DNA of 64,000 nucleotides from Spiractinospora alimapuensis. GTDB lineage: Bacteria > Actinomycetota > Actinomycetes > Streptosporangiales > Streptosporangiaceae. The stretch spans positions 3,992,010 through 4,056,009 of the forward strand of contig NZ_CP072467.1 of assembly GCF_018437505.1 (NCBI RefSeq), read 5' to 3'. The translations under genes were made by a program, and so were the position numbers. The notes beneath the pieces were generated by a model. The model ran no database searches, was not told the DNA's origin, and worked only from the letters and a program-made list of their open reading frames with translations. Shown here one piece after another: positions 8,479 to 16,242 of this stretch (the stretch's first letter is position 1; every line of letters starts with the position of its first letter).

Positions 8479-9112
8479 GCGGACTGACCGGCGGATCCGT
8501 GGGGGCGCGGAGCTTCTCGGTGTGGTTCTCCGACGGCAGCGCGCGAACTGGTGCACGGGGGCCGGCGGTGTCCCAGGTTCACGTTCCGTGGACCGGACGG
8601 GGGGTCGCCCGAAGCTCTCTCAAGGAGAGAGCTTCGGGCGATCCAGCGGGCAGTACAAGGCGGCGAACGACGACGGAAGCAACGAAACCGAAGGCGGCGG
8701 TGTGGGGCCGGCTCAGGCGCCGGCTCCCTTCCGCGTCATGGAGGCGCACCACCACGCCGGGGTACGTTCGGCCACGTTCGCGTGCCACGTCCTTGGCTCC
8801 CGTGTGGTCATGCCTGGGAGGATCGCCCCAGGTACCGATCAGAGTGAACAACGACCGACGGAGCCACCGAACGCCAGGCGTCCCCATGGCTGGCGACCGC
8901 GTCATGCGCGAGAAAGCCTCACCTGGGGATGGTCCGCCCACGAGTCTCGTTGACGATGCCGGTACGCGCCACGTCCGGGACCGTGGACACACCGCGCCCC
9001 CCGCGCCGCGGGTCGGGCCGCCGCCGAATCATCCATGGACACGCCCACTGTTTGCCCACCTCAGAGCCGTTTCTCCCCCGAGAATGGGGCCACACAGGAT
9101 TGAGGGGGAACC
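8479..9112. other. 634-bp stretch without a credible gene
   Basis: Open frames exist in several registers but their translations are low-complexity Arg/Pro/Ser-rich and lack normal third-position bias. The only structured element is the long hairpin at 8605-8641. The last part must hold the promoter of the HbpS-like gene at 9113. Confidence 0.5.
8605..8641. terminator. Strong 17-bp hairpin (probable terminator)
   Basis: TCGCCCGAAGCTCTCTC and its exact complement are separated by a 3-base loop (AAG), with three further G-C/G-T pairs outside. There is no T-run, which is common for actinomycete terminators. It lies 126 bp after the 8478 stop and could end that transcript. Confidence 0.6.
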
Positions 9113-9520
9113 ATGGGTGTGACGCTGGCGCAGGCACGTCGGATCATTGACGCGGGGGAGACCAAGGCACGCGACATCGGCCAGCCGATGAACGTCGCGG
9201 TGGTCGACGCGGGAGGCAACCTGGTCGCGCACGCGCGAATGGACGGCGCGTGGATCGGCAGCATCGACATCTCCATCAACAAGGCGTTCACCTCGCGGGC
9301 GTTCGACATCGCGACCAAGGACCTCGCCGAGCACTCGCAGAGCGGCGGCCAGTTCTTCGGGATCCACGCGTCGAACCACGGTCGGGTGATGATCTTCGCG
9401 GGTGGGGTGCCGCTGCGGGACGGTTCCGGCGCGGTCGTCGGCGCTGTCGGGGTGAGTGGAGGCACCGGGGAACAGGACCAGGCCGTGGCGGATGCCGCCG
9501 CGCGCGTCTTCACCGGCTGA
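9113..9520 (+). CDS. HbpS/GlcG-family heme-binding-like protein
   Basis: A 135-residue single-domain protein matching the HbpS/GlcG fold. Typical segments are MNVAVVDAGGNLVAHARMDGAW, then INKAFTSRAFDIATKDLAE, GRVMIFAGGVPLRDGSGAVVGAVGVSGG and the C-terminal EQDQAVADAAARVF. In Streptomyces HbpS binds heme and acts with a two-component system; many other members stand alone with unknown role. There is no signal peptide. The ribosome site GAGGGGGA precedes ATG 9113 closely. Confidence 0.9.
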   Translation: MGVTLAQARRIIDAGETKARDIGQPMNVAVVDAGGNLVAHARMDGAWIGSIDISINKAFTSRAFDIATKDLAEHSQSGGQFFGIHASNHGRVMIFAGGVPLRDGSGAVVGAVGVSGGTGEQDQAVADAAARVFTG

Positions 9521-9595
9521 CGTGGGATGACACGGAACCCCGGCTTGCTGTGATTATGTCGTCACGCTGAGTTGTTTTCCCCTACGGTGGGACTG

Positions 9596-10171
9596 ATGAG
9601 TACATCAGACGAGGACGCCAACGAGCCCGGCAACAGGGGTGTCCCAGACGCAGACACGACGGAGTCCGACGCCGCCACCGGAGACGCGCGGTCGGGCGGC
9701 ACGCCAACCGGCGAGAACGGCGACGTGGACGGCACCGCTGAGGACGCCGGAGTCGGCGCCGACACCGACTCCGACACCGACTCCGGGGCCGGGGTCGGCG
9801 CGGCCGCGCTGCCGCCTCCGGGGCGGTCCACCCTCGCCGAGGCCTGCACCGCCATCGGGCTGCTCCTGCTCGCCGCGCTGTTTTTCGGCGCGCAGCCCAT
9901 ACAACTGCTGGCGGAGCTGGTGGGACAGCAGGGCGGGTCGCAGCTCGCGGTGGTGAACAACCTGGTGCTGGGCAACGGGCTGCTGGCGGCGCTCGCGGCG
10001 GTGTTCGGCGTGGTCGCTCTGGCGACCCGTAGGGCGACCACGGCCCCCTGGGTGTCCTGGGCCGCGACCGCGCTTGTGGTGGTCGGAGTGTTGTTCCTGG
10101 TGGTGTCGTTCGTCAGCTTCCCGCTCGTGCCGACCGAGCAGGCTCCGGTGGTTCCCCCGATCCAGCAGTAG
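9596..10171 (+). CDS. Membrane protein with acidic disordered N-terminus
   Basis: The 191-residue product starts with about 70 residues rich in Asp, Glu, Gly, Thr and Ser, including a DTDSDTDS run. Three hydrophobic helices follow (around AIGLLLLAALFFGAQPI, GNGLLAALAAVFGVVALA and WAATALVVVGVLFLVVSFVS). It is likely a small inner-membrane protein with a cytosolic acidic tail. ATG 9596 is preceded by GGTGGGA. I do not recognise the family, and it has no clear operon partner. Confidence 0.75.
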   Translation: MSTSDEDANEPGNRGVPDADTTESDAATGDARSGGTPTGENGDVDGTAEDAGVGADTDSDTDSGAGVGAAALPPPGRSTLAEACTAIGLLLLAALFFGAQPIQLLAELVGQQGGSQLAVVNNLVLGNGLLAALAAVFGVVALATRRATTAPWVSWAATALVVVGVLFLVVSFVSFPLVPTEQAPVVPPIQQ

Positions 10172-10241
10172 GTGTGGCGGGGCCCGGCCGGGCCACTACT
10201 CTCGCAGGAGCACAGCGGGCGACTGACGGAGAGATGCGGCG

Positions 10242-11018
10242 ATGACGGACGGGTTCTTCACCGACCTGGGGGAGGGATGGTTTAGCGCGAGCGACCACAC
10301 GTCCGGACCGTGGACGCCGGGGCACCAGCACCTGGGGCCCCCGTCGGCGTTGATGACCCGAGCCCTCGAACGTGTGGACGGGGTAGCCGGAACGACACTC
10401 GCCCGGATCACCGTCGAGATCCTCGGGCCGGTTCCGGTCGGGGACCTGTACGTCTCCACCCAGGTGGAACGCCCGGGCCGCTCGGTCGAGCTGCTGTCCG
10501 CCACGCTGTCGACGTCGGACCGTGCCGTCGCCGTGGCGCGGGCCTGGCGCATGACCACCAGTGACTCCGCCGCCGAGGCCGCGGGGGAGTCACCACCGCT
10601 GGCCCCGGCGCACACCGGGACGGAGTTCGACCGCCCCCCGGGGTGGCTTCCGGGCTACATCGACGCGATGGAGTGGCGTAGCCTGCGCGGGTCCCTCGGC
10701 GAGGAGGGCCCCGCGACCGTGTGGGCGCGCCAGCGCGTCCCCCTGGTCACGGGTGAGGACCCCACGCCCCTGCAACGCCTGATGGCCGCGGCGGACTCCG
10801 GGAGCGGCGTCTCCAACCGGCTCGATCCCCGGAACTGGCTCTTCATCAACACCGAGGTCACGGTCCACCTCCACCGCCAGCCCTCGGGCGCGTGGACCGG
10901 ACTCGACGCCAACACCGTCATCGGAACCGACGGAGTGGGCACCGCCCTCACCGCGCTGCACGACGAGCACGGGCACGTGGGATCCTGTGCCCAAGCGCTC
11001 CTCGTCCGCCGGCGCTAG
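10242..11018 (+). CDS. Acyl-CoA thioesterase-like (double hotdog) protein
   Basis: A 258-residue protein with the two-hotdog layout of TesB-like thioesterases. The first half has GHQHLGPPSALMTRALERV and ITVEILGPVPVGDLYVSTQV; the second has WLFINTEVTVHLHRQPSGAW and LDANTVIGTDGVGTALTALH. The family hydrolyses acyl-CoA esters or serves in related lipid chemistry, in the cytosol. ATG 10242 follows a GAGAGATG-type leader. It is a single gene with a 717-bp empty stretch after it, so its physiological substrate cannot be inferred from neighbours. Confidence 0.85.
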   Translation: MTDGFFTDLGEGWFSASDHTSGPWTPGHQHLGPPSALMTRALERVDGVAGTTLARITVEILGPVPVGDLYVSTQVERPGRSVELLSATLSTSDRAVAVARAWRMTTSDSAAEAAGESPPLAPAHTGTEFDRPPGWLPGYIDAMEWRSLRGSLGEEGPATVWARQRVPLVTGEDPTPLQRLMAAADSGSGVSNRLDPRNWLFINTEVTVHLHRQPSGAWTGLDANTVIGTDGVGTALTALHDEHGHVGSCAQALLVRRR

Positions 11019-11735
11019 GTGGGGTTCTTTGCACCGCTGTGCCTGTTGGGAGCGCTTTGGGCTCGCGACCGTCGGGGCGGCGTTCGCTGTGTCGATCCTT
11101 TCGAACAGCCAACCAGGGTGCCCAGCACGGATCGTCGTGCGAGTCGAAGGAAGCCCGGCCCCCGCAGGGGCACCATCCGCGCAGCGACCCCAGTAGGGAC
11201 GAGGGCCCCTCCCTCACCAGAAAACCCGTTGCGAACACTCCCCACGTCTTCGCGGATGCTGGACGTCCCGCCGCCCGAAGGCCCTGAGTCCGCACGCCAG
11301 CCCAGACCCGCGCCCGGTGGCCCGCTGGCCCGGTGGCTGAAGGGTTGGCCTGGCCGCTGCCGGATCTGTGCAGAGCCGTGATGGTCGACGCCTCCAGCCC
11401 TCCGGCCCGTTCTCCTGAGGGCCCCAGTCCCGCTTCGTCCCGGCCGGCATCACCGTGGGACGGGTCCATCGGCCACATCAGCACCGGAACCAATCCACGC
11501 CGCGATCCAAACCCACCCGCCCTCCGCGCCGCGAACGTCACAGGGCACATCGCCGAGACAACGAGGTGGACGCCCCCCGGTGGAGTCAGGGCGGTGGCGG
11601 GGCAGAGGGGCTCCGTTGGGAGGACTCTCACCGAACAGTGGGTGGGGCGTGTGATGATCCTCAGTGGGCGCCGAGGTAAGGCACCCCCCTGTTCTCCCAG
11701 CCTCGACATGGTGAGCCCCGCGGGCGCCCACCCGA
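11019..11735. other. 717-bp stretch without a credible gene
   Basis: All frames translate to Arg/Pro/Gly-rich sequence with no recognisable domain, and third-position GC bias is absent or inconsistent. No terminal repeats or transposase remnants were seen. It may hold a decayed gene or an unrecognised RNA. Confidence 0.5.
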
Positions 11736-12533
11736 TCACCGAAGGGCGACCAGGATGTGGTCGTCGCCCGCCTGCCAGATGGGGCCCGCTGAGCGGTAAC
11801 CGGCGCTGAGCAGTCGGTCGACGTGTGCCTGGGCGCTGAGTTCGTTGGTGCCGTGGTGGTGTTCGGCCCCGGCGGCCTCGTGCTGGTCCTTGTCCGGACG
11901 GCCGGCGGTGGTGTTCCACGCGGCGAGGGTCTCGTCGGCGAGAACGGCCGTCCACCAGTCCTTCCAGCCCTCACGTTCGCCGGTCTCGGTGCGTACCTGT
12001 CGTCCGACGGCCACCGCGTCGGCGATGGCGCTGAGCCGCTCGTCCGGGAGGGGGAGGTGGTCGGCGTTGGCGAAGATCCCGCCGGGCGCGGTGCGCGCCG
12101 CCAGCGTTTCGTACACCGAGGACAGGGCATCCCCGTCCATCCAGTGCAAGGCGGTCGACGAGACCGCGGCGTGGATGGTTTCGGGCAGGGTCTCCTCCCA
12201 GCCGGGCTGGCCCAGGTCGGCGTGTACCCAGGTCGCGATCTCCCCGTAGTGCGCACGGGCCAGCGCCAGGAGCAGCCCGTTGGCGTCGATCCCGATGAAC
12301 GTCGCCCTCGGTAGCCGCTGCGCGAGACGCGCGGTGAGAGACCCGGGCCCGCAGCCGAGGTCAACGATGACCGGGTTGTCCACGCCGGCCACGGCCTGGG
12401 CGACCGCGTCGGCCTGGACGGCGAACCGTTCCTCGCGGTCGGGGATGTAGCCCTCCTGTTGAGCGTCCCAACGCTCGATCCAGGTCGCCGCCAGTTCCGC
12501 GGGGATGTCAGCCGGGGTCTGTGGTTCCGCCAT
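11736..12533 (-). CDS. Class I SAM-dependent methyltransferase
   Basis: A 265-residue methyltransferase. Motif I is VIVDLGCGPGSLTARLAQ near residue 55, followed by ATFIGIDANGLLLALAR (motif II), WVHADL, and HAAVSSTALHWMDGD, which resembles the motif IV region of trans-aconitate/UbiE-type enzymes. The C-terminal part is helical and probably binds the acceptor, which is not identifiable. ATG 12533 has GGAG 7 bases upstream. It is divergent from a CGNR zinc-finger regulator gene with a 9-bp inverted repeat between them, which suggests control by that protein. Confidence 0.9.
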   Translation of the reverse strand: MAEPQTPADIPAELAATWIERWDAQQEGYIPDREERFAVQADAVAQAVAGVDNPVIVDLGCGPGSLTARLAQRLPRATFIGIDANGLLLALARAHYGEIATWVHADLGQPGWEETLPETIHAAVSSTALHWMDGDALSSVYETLAARTAPGGIFANADHLPLPDERLSAIADAVAVGRQVRTETGEREGWKDWWTAVLADETLAAWNTTAGRPDKDQHEAAGAEHHHGTNELSAQAHVDRLLSAGYRSAGPIWQAGDDHILVALR

Positions 12534-12544
12534 CACGCAGCTCC

Positions 12545-12574
12545 GTCACTGTCCATGTAAAGTTCGACAGTGAC
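12545..12574. promoter_or_regulatory. Inverted repeat in the methyltransferase/CGNR divergent region
   Basis: GTCACTGTC and GACAGTGAC form a perfect 9-bp inverted repeat with 12 bases between. A further GGTGACTGG follows at 12593. The position between divergent starts makes it a likely operator. Confidence 0.65.
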
Positions 12575-12593
12575 GAAATTACGTGGATGAGAG

Positions 12594-13190
12594 GTGACTG
12601 GTCAAGTGGATTTTGACAGTCATTTGAGTGACGTCGTGGGGGTGACCGTACACGTCGTCAACCTCCTGACGCCCGGCCATCGCCGAGGTCAGGAGTACCC
12701 CGGCGACGCGACGCCGGCCGGCGTGGCCGCGGCGTTCGCCGCCGAGGGCCGGTTCTCCTACCGGATGCCGAGCGACGCCGAAGTCGTGGAGATGCGTGGG
12801 TACACCGACCGTCTCCACTCGGTCTTCGCGGCCGTGGACGTCGGCGACCTCGACACCGCGTGCCTGACCGTGAACGCCCTGATGGCCGACACGCACGCCA
12901 TGCCGGTCCTGTCCCGGCACGGTGGGGAACCCTGGCACCTGCACTTCCACGCGGCCGAGGCCGGGTGGGCCATCGGGTCCGGCGCCTCCATGGCGACGTC
13001 GCTCGCCGTGGTGCTGGGCGGCCCGACCGCGGACCGGCTCGGTATCTGCTCGGCCTCAGCATGTGACCGCGTGTTCGCCGACACCTCCCGCAACGGGACC
13101 CGTCGGTTCTGTTCCGTGGCGTGTCAGAACCGACGCAAGGCCGCCGCCTTCCGCTCCAGGCGACGACTCCACGGGGGCGGCGGGGAGTAG
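12594..13190 (+). CDS. CGNR zinc-finger (ABATE domain) regulator-like protein
   Basis: A 198-residue protein. The N-terminal 140 residues fit the ABATE stress-response domain (VTVHVVNLLTPGH, then ALMADTHAMPVLSRHGGEPWHLHFHA). The C-terminus is a treble-clef finger: CSASACDRVFADTSRNG then RRFCSVACQNRRKAAAFR. The family name motif CGNR reads CQNR here. These proteins are predicted DNA-binding regulators. GTG 12594 or GTG 12606 may be the start; the GAGG at 12591 is well spaced only for the second. It is divergent from the methyltransferase gene, its probable target. Confidence 0.85.
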   Translation: MTGQVDFDSHLSDVVGVTVHVVNLLTPGHRRGQEYPGDATPAGVAAAFAAEGRFSYRMPSDAEVVEMRGYTDRLHSVFAAVDVGDLDTACLTVNALMADTHAMPVLSRHGGEPWHLHFHAAEAGWAIGSGASMATSLAVVLGGPTADRLGICSASACDRVFADTSRNGTRRFCSVACQNRRKAAAFRSRRRLHGGGGE

Positions 13191-13262
13191 CCGAGGTCAG
13201 CGAACGACGCCGTCCGACAAAGCGGTTGCGCGGCGGGCCGCGCGGCCCAATACTCAACGCTC

Positions 13263-13793
13263 ATGGACCATGTGGTGATTCGCCCGGCGACGGCCGACGA
13301 CGCGGAGTTCCTGGCGGACATGCTCGTGCACGCGGCGAACACGCCCAGCCACCCCGACCGTAGCCGGGACGACACCCTCGCCGATCCGGCGATCGCGCAC
13401 TACGTCACGGGGTGGCCCCGGGCCACCGACATCGGAGTGGTGGCGGTCGAGGCCGGGCGCGGGAGCATCGGCGCGGCCTGGCTCCGGTTCTTCACCTCCG
13501 CGCGGCCCTCGCACGGATTCGTCGCCCCCGACATCCCCGAGCTGGCGGTCGGCGTCGTTCCGGACCGACGCGGGCACGGTGTCGGCCGGGCCCTGGTGCG
13601 CGCGGCGGCCGACGCCGCCCGGGAGGGCGGGTTGACCCACATCAGCCTCAGCGTCGAACGCGCCAATCCCGCCGCCGCGCTCTATTCGGCGGAGGGCTAT
13701 GAGGTGGTGGAGCGCCGCGAGCACGCGGACACGATGGTTCTCGCGTTGGCCCCGGCGCCCGTGTCGTCCGACGCGTCCACCGGGATCTCCTGA
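13263..13793 (+). CDS. GNAT-family N-acetyltransferase
   Basis: A 176-residue acetyltransferase. The start MDHVVIRPATADDAEFLADM is typical, and motif A is present as LAVGVVPDRRGHGVGRALVRA, with the RxxGxG/A loop for acetyl-CoA. The C-terminal LSVERANPAAALYSAEGYEVV is motif B. The acceptor is unknown. It converges with the DUF418 gene. Confidence 0.92.
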   Translation: MDHVVIRPATADDAEFLADMLVHAANTPSHPDRSRDDTLADPAIAHYVTGWPRATDIGVVAVEAGRGSIGAAWLRFFTSARPSHGFVAPDIPELAVGVVPDRRGHGVGRALVRAAADAAREGGLTHISLSVERANPAAALYSAEGYEVVERREHADTMVLALAPAPVSSDASTGIS

Positions 13794-13822
13794 GCCATCG
13801 GCACTATCGGCCCTCTCGGACG

Positions 13823-15091
13823 TCAGGTCACGGGTGTCCGCCCAGCGGGGGGACCGTACGTCAACCGGCGCAACAACCAGTCGGCCGGCCCCGCGCGGAC
13901 CACCGGGTTCGACGCGTGCTCCGCGAGTCCGGTCGCGACCACCGTCACCAACCAGGTCCCCACCGCGAACAGTGCCATCGTCGCGATGGTCATGTGCTCC
14001 CCGAGCCCCAACCCCCACCCGGCGAGGATCGGCGCCATGACCAGCGAGTGCGCGAGGTAGCAGGACAGGGAGCGCCTCCCGACCGATCCCACCGCGACCG
14101 TCACCATCCCCTGGCGTTCTCGGCGCGCCACGCGCACCGCGACCAGCGCGAAGACCGCCACGTAGCCGAGCCCCCCGGCGAGTCCGGTGGGCCAGCTCAT
14201 GGCGAGTCCGATCGGGCCCTCAAGACCGCCGGTCTCGGGGGGTTCGACGACGCCGACGGTGAACAGGGCGGTGGGGAGCGCGCCGATCAGGCCGAGGCTC
14301 ACGCCGCCCACCGCCACGCGGCGAAGGAGGGGGAGATGCCGCCCGGGTTCCTCGAGGATCCGGCGTCGTGCCGCCCAGAAGCCCAGCAGCATGGCGATTG
14401 GGGCGGTCACGCCGAGCGTGGTCAGGGACGTGACGCCGAACCACGTCGCGAGTCGCGGCACGACCGAGACCGCGTAGCTGGAGGTCTCCGCCGCCGTGAA
14501 CGGGTTGGGCAGCTCATCGCCCGACTGGCTCGCGCCCGCCAAGTAGTCGAGCGCTCCGCTCCACAACAGGGCGAGGCCGGTGATCCCGACCGCGAACAGC
14601 AGGGTGAGCAGGGAGACCCCGGTCCAGATCCATCGGCGCAGCGCCCGTTCACGTGAGCTGAGCAGCAGTGCCCCCAGGACCAGACCGATCACGCCGTAGG
14701 CGCCGAGTACGTCCGTGGGCAGCAGCAGGGCGGCGTGGAGGAAGCCGAGGACCACGAGCCACACACCGCGGCGGCGCAGAAGCCGGACGGTGTCCGACTC
14801 CGTGGCGCCCGCGGCGGTCTGCCGCAGGAAGACGTGCATCATTCCGTAGCCGAAGAGGAACGCGAACAGCGGATAGACCCGCACGTCCACGAGCGTCACC
14901 ATCAGGAACTGGACGACGCGGTCCGCGTTCCCCGCTGCCACGGGTTGTCCGGAGGGGTCCAGTTGGACTCCCCAGAGGAAAAGCGTGGTGTTGGACAGCA
15001 CGATGAGCAGCAGCATCACGCCCCGCGCGAGATCGGGGGCGAGCGCGCGTTCCTTGGGTCGGGTCGGTCCGCGAGTGGGGAGCTCCCGCAT
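13823..15091 (-). CDS. DUF418-domain multi-pass membrane protein
   Basis: A 422-residue membrane protein with about nine or ten hydrophobic helices. The N-terminal helix LARGVMLLLIVLSNTTLFLW and the segment FGYGMMHVFLRQ match the YeiB/DUF418 family, and the C-terminal VGRRSLSCYLAHSLVMAPIL is the DUF418 hallmark. The role is unknown; homologues are often near acyltransferase or transport genes. ATG 15091 is preferred over ATG 15097 because AGGAGG sits 7 bases ahead of it but only 1 base ahead of the other. An unusually AT-rich dyad lies about 30 bp upstream. Confidence 0.88.
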   Translation of the reverse strand: MRELPTRGPTRPKERALAPDLARGVMLLLIVLSNTTLFLWGVQLDPSGQPVAAGNADRVVQFLMVTLVDVRVYPLFAFLFGYGMMHVFLRQTAAGATESDTVRLLRRRGVWLVVLGFLHAALLLPTDVLGAYGVIGLVLGALLLSSRERALRRWIWTGVSLLTLLFAVGITGLALLWSGALDYLAGASQSGDELPNPFTAAETSSYAVSVVPRLATWFGVTSLTTLGVTAPIAMLLGFWAARRRILEEPGRHLPLLRRVAVGGVSLGLIGALPTALFTVGVVEPPETGGLEGPIGLAMSWPTGLAGGLGYVAVFALVAVRVARRERQGMVTVAVGSVGRRSLSCYLAHSLVMAPILAGWGLGLGEHMTIATMALFAVGTWLVTVVATGLAEHASNPVVRAGPADWLLRRLTYGPPAGRTPVT

Positions 15092-15120
15092 GGCCATGCC
15101 TCCTGGAGGGTGGAGGGCGA

Positions 15121-15164
15121 GCTTAACTATACGTTCTTGTATATACATCGACGTATAGTTAAGC
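15121..15164. promoter_or_regulatory. 44-bp AT-rich dyad upstream of the DUF418 gene
   Basis: GCTTAACTATACGT and ACGTATAGTTAAGC form a perfect 14-bp inverted repeat around 16 bases that themselves contain the palindrome TGTATATACA. In this GC-rich setting it stands out and is likely an operator and promoter region for the DUF418 gene. Confidence 0.7.
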
Positions 15165-15343
15165 AATTCGTGGCCGCGCGATCGGCCCCCTCACGCCGCT
15201 CGGACCCCGTAGAGACACCTGTGGCGCCCACCCCGACTGAGGTGGAGCGCCACGTCGCTGACGCCCACGGGCACCGCCGCCGGGGCGGGCTGACCCTCCC
15301 GTCTCCGGCGGCGTGACCTGGTCACGGCGGACGGACCAACGGG

Positions 15344-15658
15344 TTAGAGCGCCCCGTCCAGCTCCGCGAGCAGCTTGCGCTTGGGGCGGGCGCCGACGAG
15401 CCGATGGGAGAGCTCGCCGTCGCGGAAGAGCAACAGCGTCGGGAATGCCATCACGCCGTACCGCGCCACGATGTCGGGATGGTCGTCGCCGTTGATGGTC
15501 GCGACGGCCAGGCGGTCCCCGCGTTCACGTTCGATCTGTTCCAGGATCGGTGGGAGCATCGCGCACGGTGGGCACCAGTCCGCCCAGAAGTCCACCAGGA
15601 CCGGCTTGGTGGAGTTGACGACCTGGTCGTCGAAGGTCTCGCTGGTCAACGTGATCAT
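15344..15658 (-). CDS. Thioredoxin-like protein with WCPPC active site
   Basis: A 104-residue thioredoxin-fold protein of normal length. The active site is WCPPC at residues 28-32 rather than the usual WCGPC, which should change redox potential or make it more selective. The conserved cis-Pro loop is YGVMAFPTLLLFRDGEL. It is cytosolic, with no signal peptide. AGGAGG precedes ATG 15658. Its first 134 bases overlap the 3' part of the MerR gene in another frame, so the two genes are surely co-transcribed and probably translationally coupled. Redox control by the MerR protein is plausible. Confidence 0.92.
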   Translation of the reverse strand: MITLTSETFDDQVVNSTKPVLVDFWADWCPPCAMLPPILEQIERERGDRLAVATINGDDHPDIVARYGVMAFPTLLLFRDGELSHRLVGARPKRKLLAELDGAL

Positions 15659-16034
15659 TCAGGTCCTCCTGGGTGAAGGCGCAGCCCGGACAGGCGTGTG
15701 CGAGTCGGTCCGCCACCGCCGCTCGGCGTCGCATCAGCGCGCGAATCTCGGCGTCGATCTCGGCGAGCTTGCGACGGGAGGCGGCCACGGAGTCGGGGCA
15801 GGCGCTCGCCACCGGGCTTCCCGACCGAAGACAGTCCAGGAACGGTCTGGCGTCGTCCAACGTGAATCCCAGAGCGAGCAGGGTGCGGATCTCGACCACG
15901 AGTTGGACGTGGTGCTCGTCGTACTCCCGGTAGCCGTTCGCCGTACGCGCGGAGGACAGTACTCCCTGCTCCTCGTAATAACGCAGCGCGCGGGTACTCA
16001 CCCCCACGCGTTCGGCCAACTCCCCGATTCGCAT
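15525..16034 (-). CDS. MerR-family transcriptional regulator
   Basis: A 169-residue product starting MRIGELAERVGVSTRALRYY, the classical MerR winged helix. A coiled dimerisation helix follows (RRKLAEIDAEIRALMRRRAA). A Cys pair (ACPGC near residue 118, plus a Cys earlier in ACPDS) could be redox- or metal-sensing. The last 45 codons overlap the thioredoxin gene in another frame and look like a shadow of it, so the functional part may end near residue 125. GGGAGG lies 3 bases before ATG 16034. An indel that hides a nearby stop is an alternative explanation. Confidence 0.85.
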   Translation of the reverse strand: MRIGELAERVGVSTRALRYYEEQGVLSSARTANGYREYDEHHVQLVVEIRTLLALGFTLDDARPFLDCLRSGSPVASACPDSVAASRRKLAEIDAEIRALMRRRAAVADRLAHACPGCAFTQEDLNDHVDQRDLRRPGRQLHQAGPGGLLGGLVPTVRDAPTDPGTDRT

Positions 16035-16242
16035 CCGCCCTCCCCGACCCCGTGGCGCGAGTGACGCTACGCCTTCACGTCGACGTCAACGCCAGCCACG
16101 ACCCGCGTACTCCCGGGGTCGGGTTTCGGCAACGACATAACAAGAGGCGATGTGTTCGCTACTTTTCGTGATTGTCCTCACGGGTACCTCCGCGAACGAG
16201 GCCGCGGATACCGGCCATTCCCCTGTTTGGAAAGGCGAGGAC

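Noticed and set aside
8499-9122. 207-codon plus-strand frame in the 8.5-9.1 kb stretch
   Set aside because: Composition is Arg/Ser/Pro-rich, it covers the long hairpin, and it overlaps the start of the HbpS-like gene.
10948-11955. 335-codon minus-strand frame across the gene-free stretch
   Set aside because: It runs over the ends of two convincing genes and shows no domain or normal third-position bias.
16150-16242. 31-residue N-terminal extension of the BBE-type enzyme as a signal peptide
   Set aside because: It lacks the basic start and cleavage site, and known family members begin at the TEYDKGG segment.
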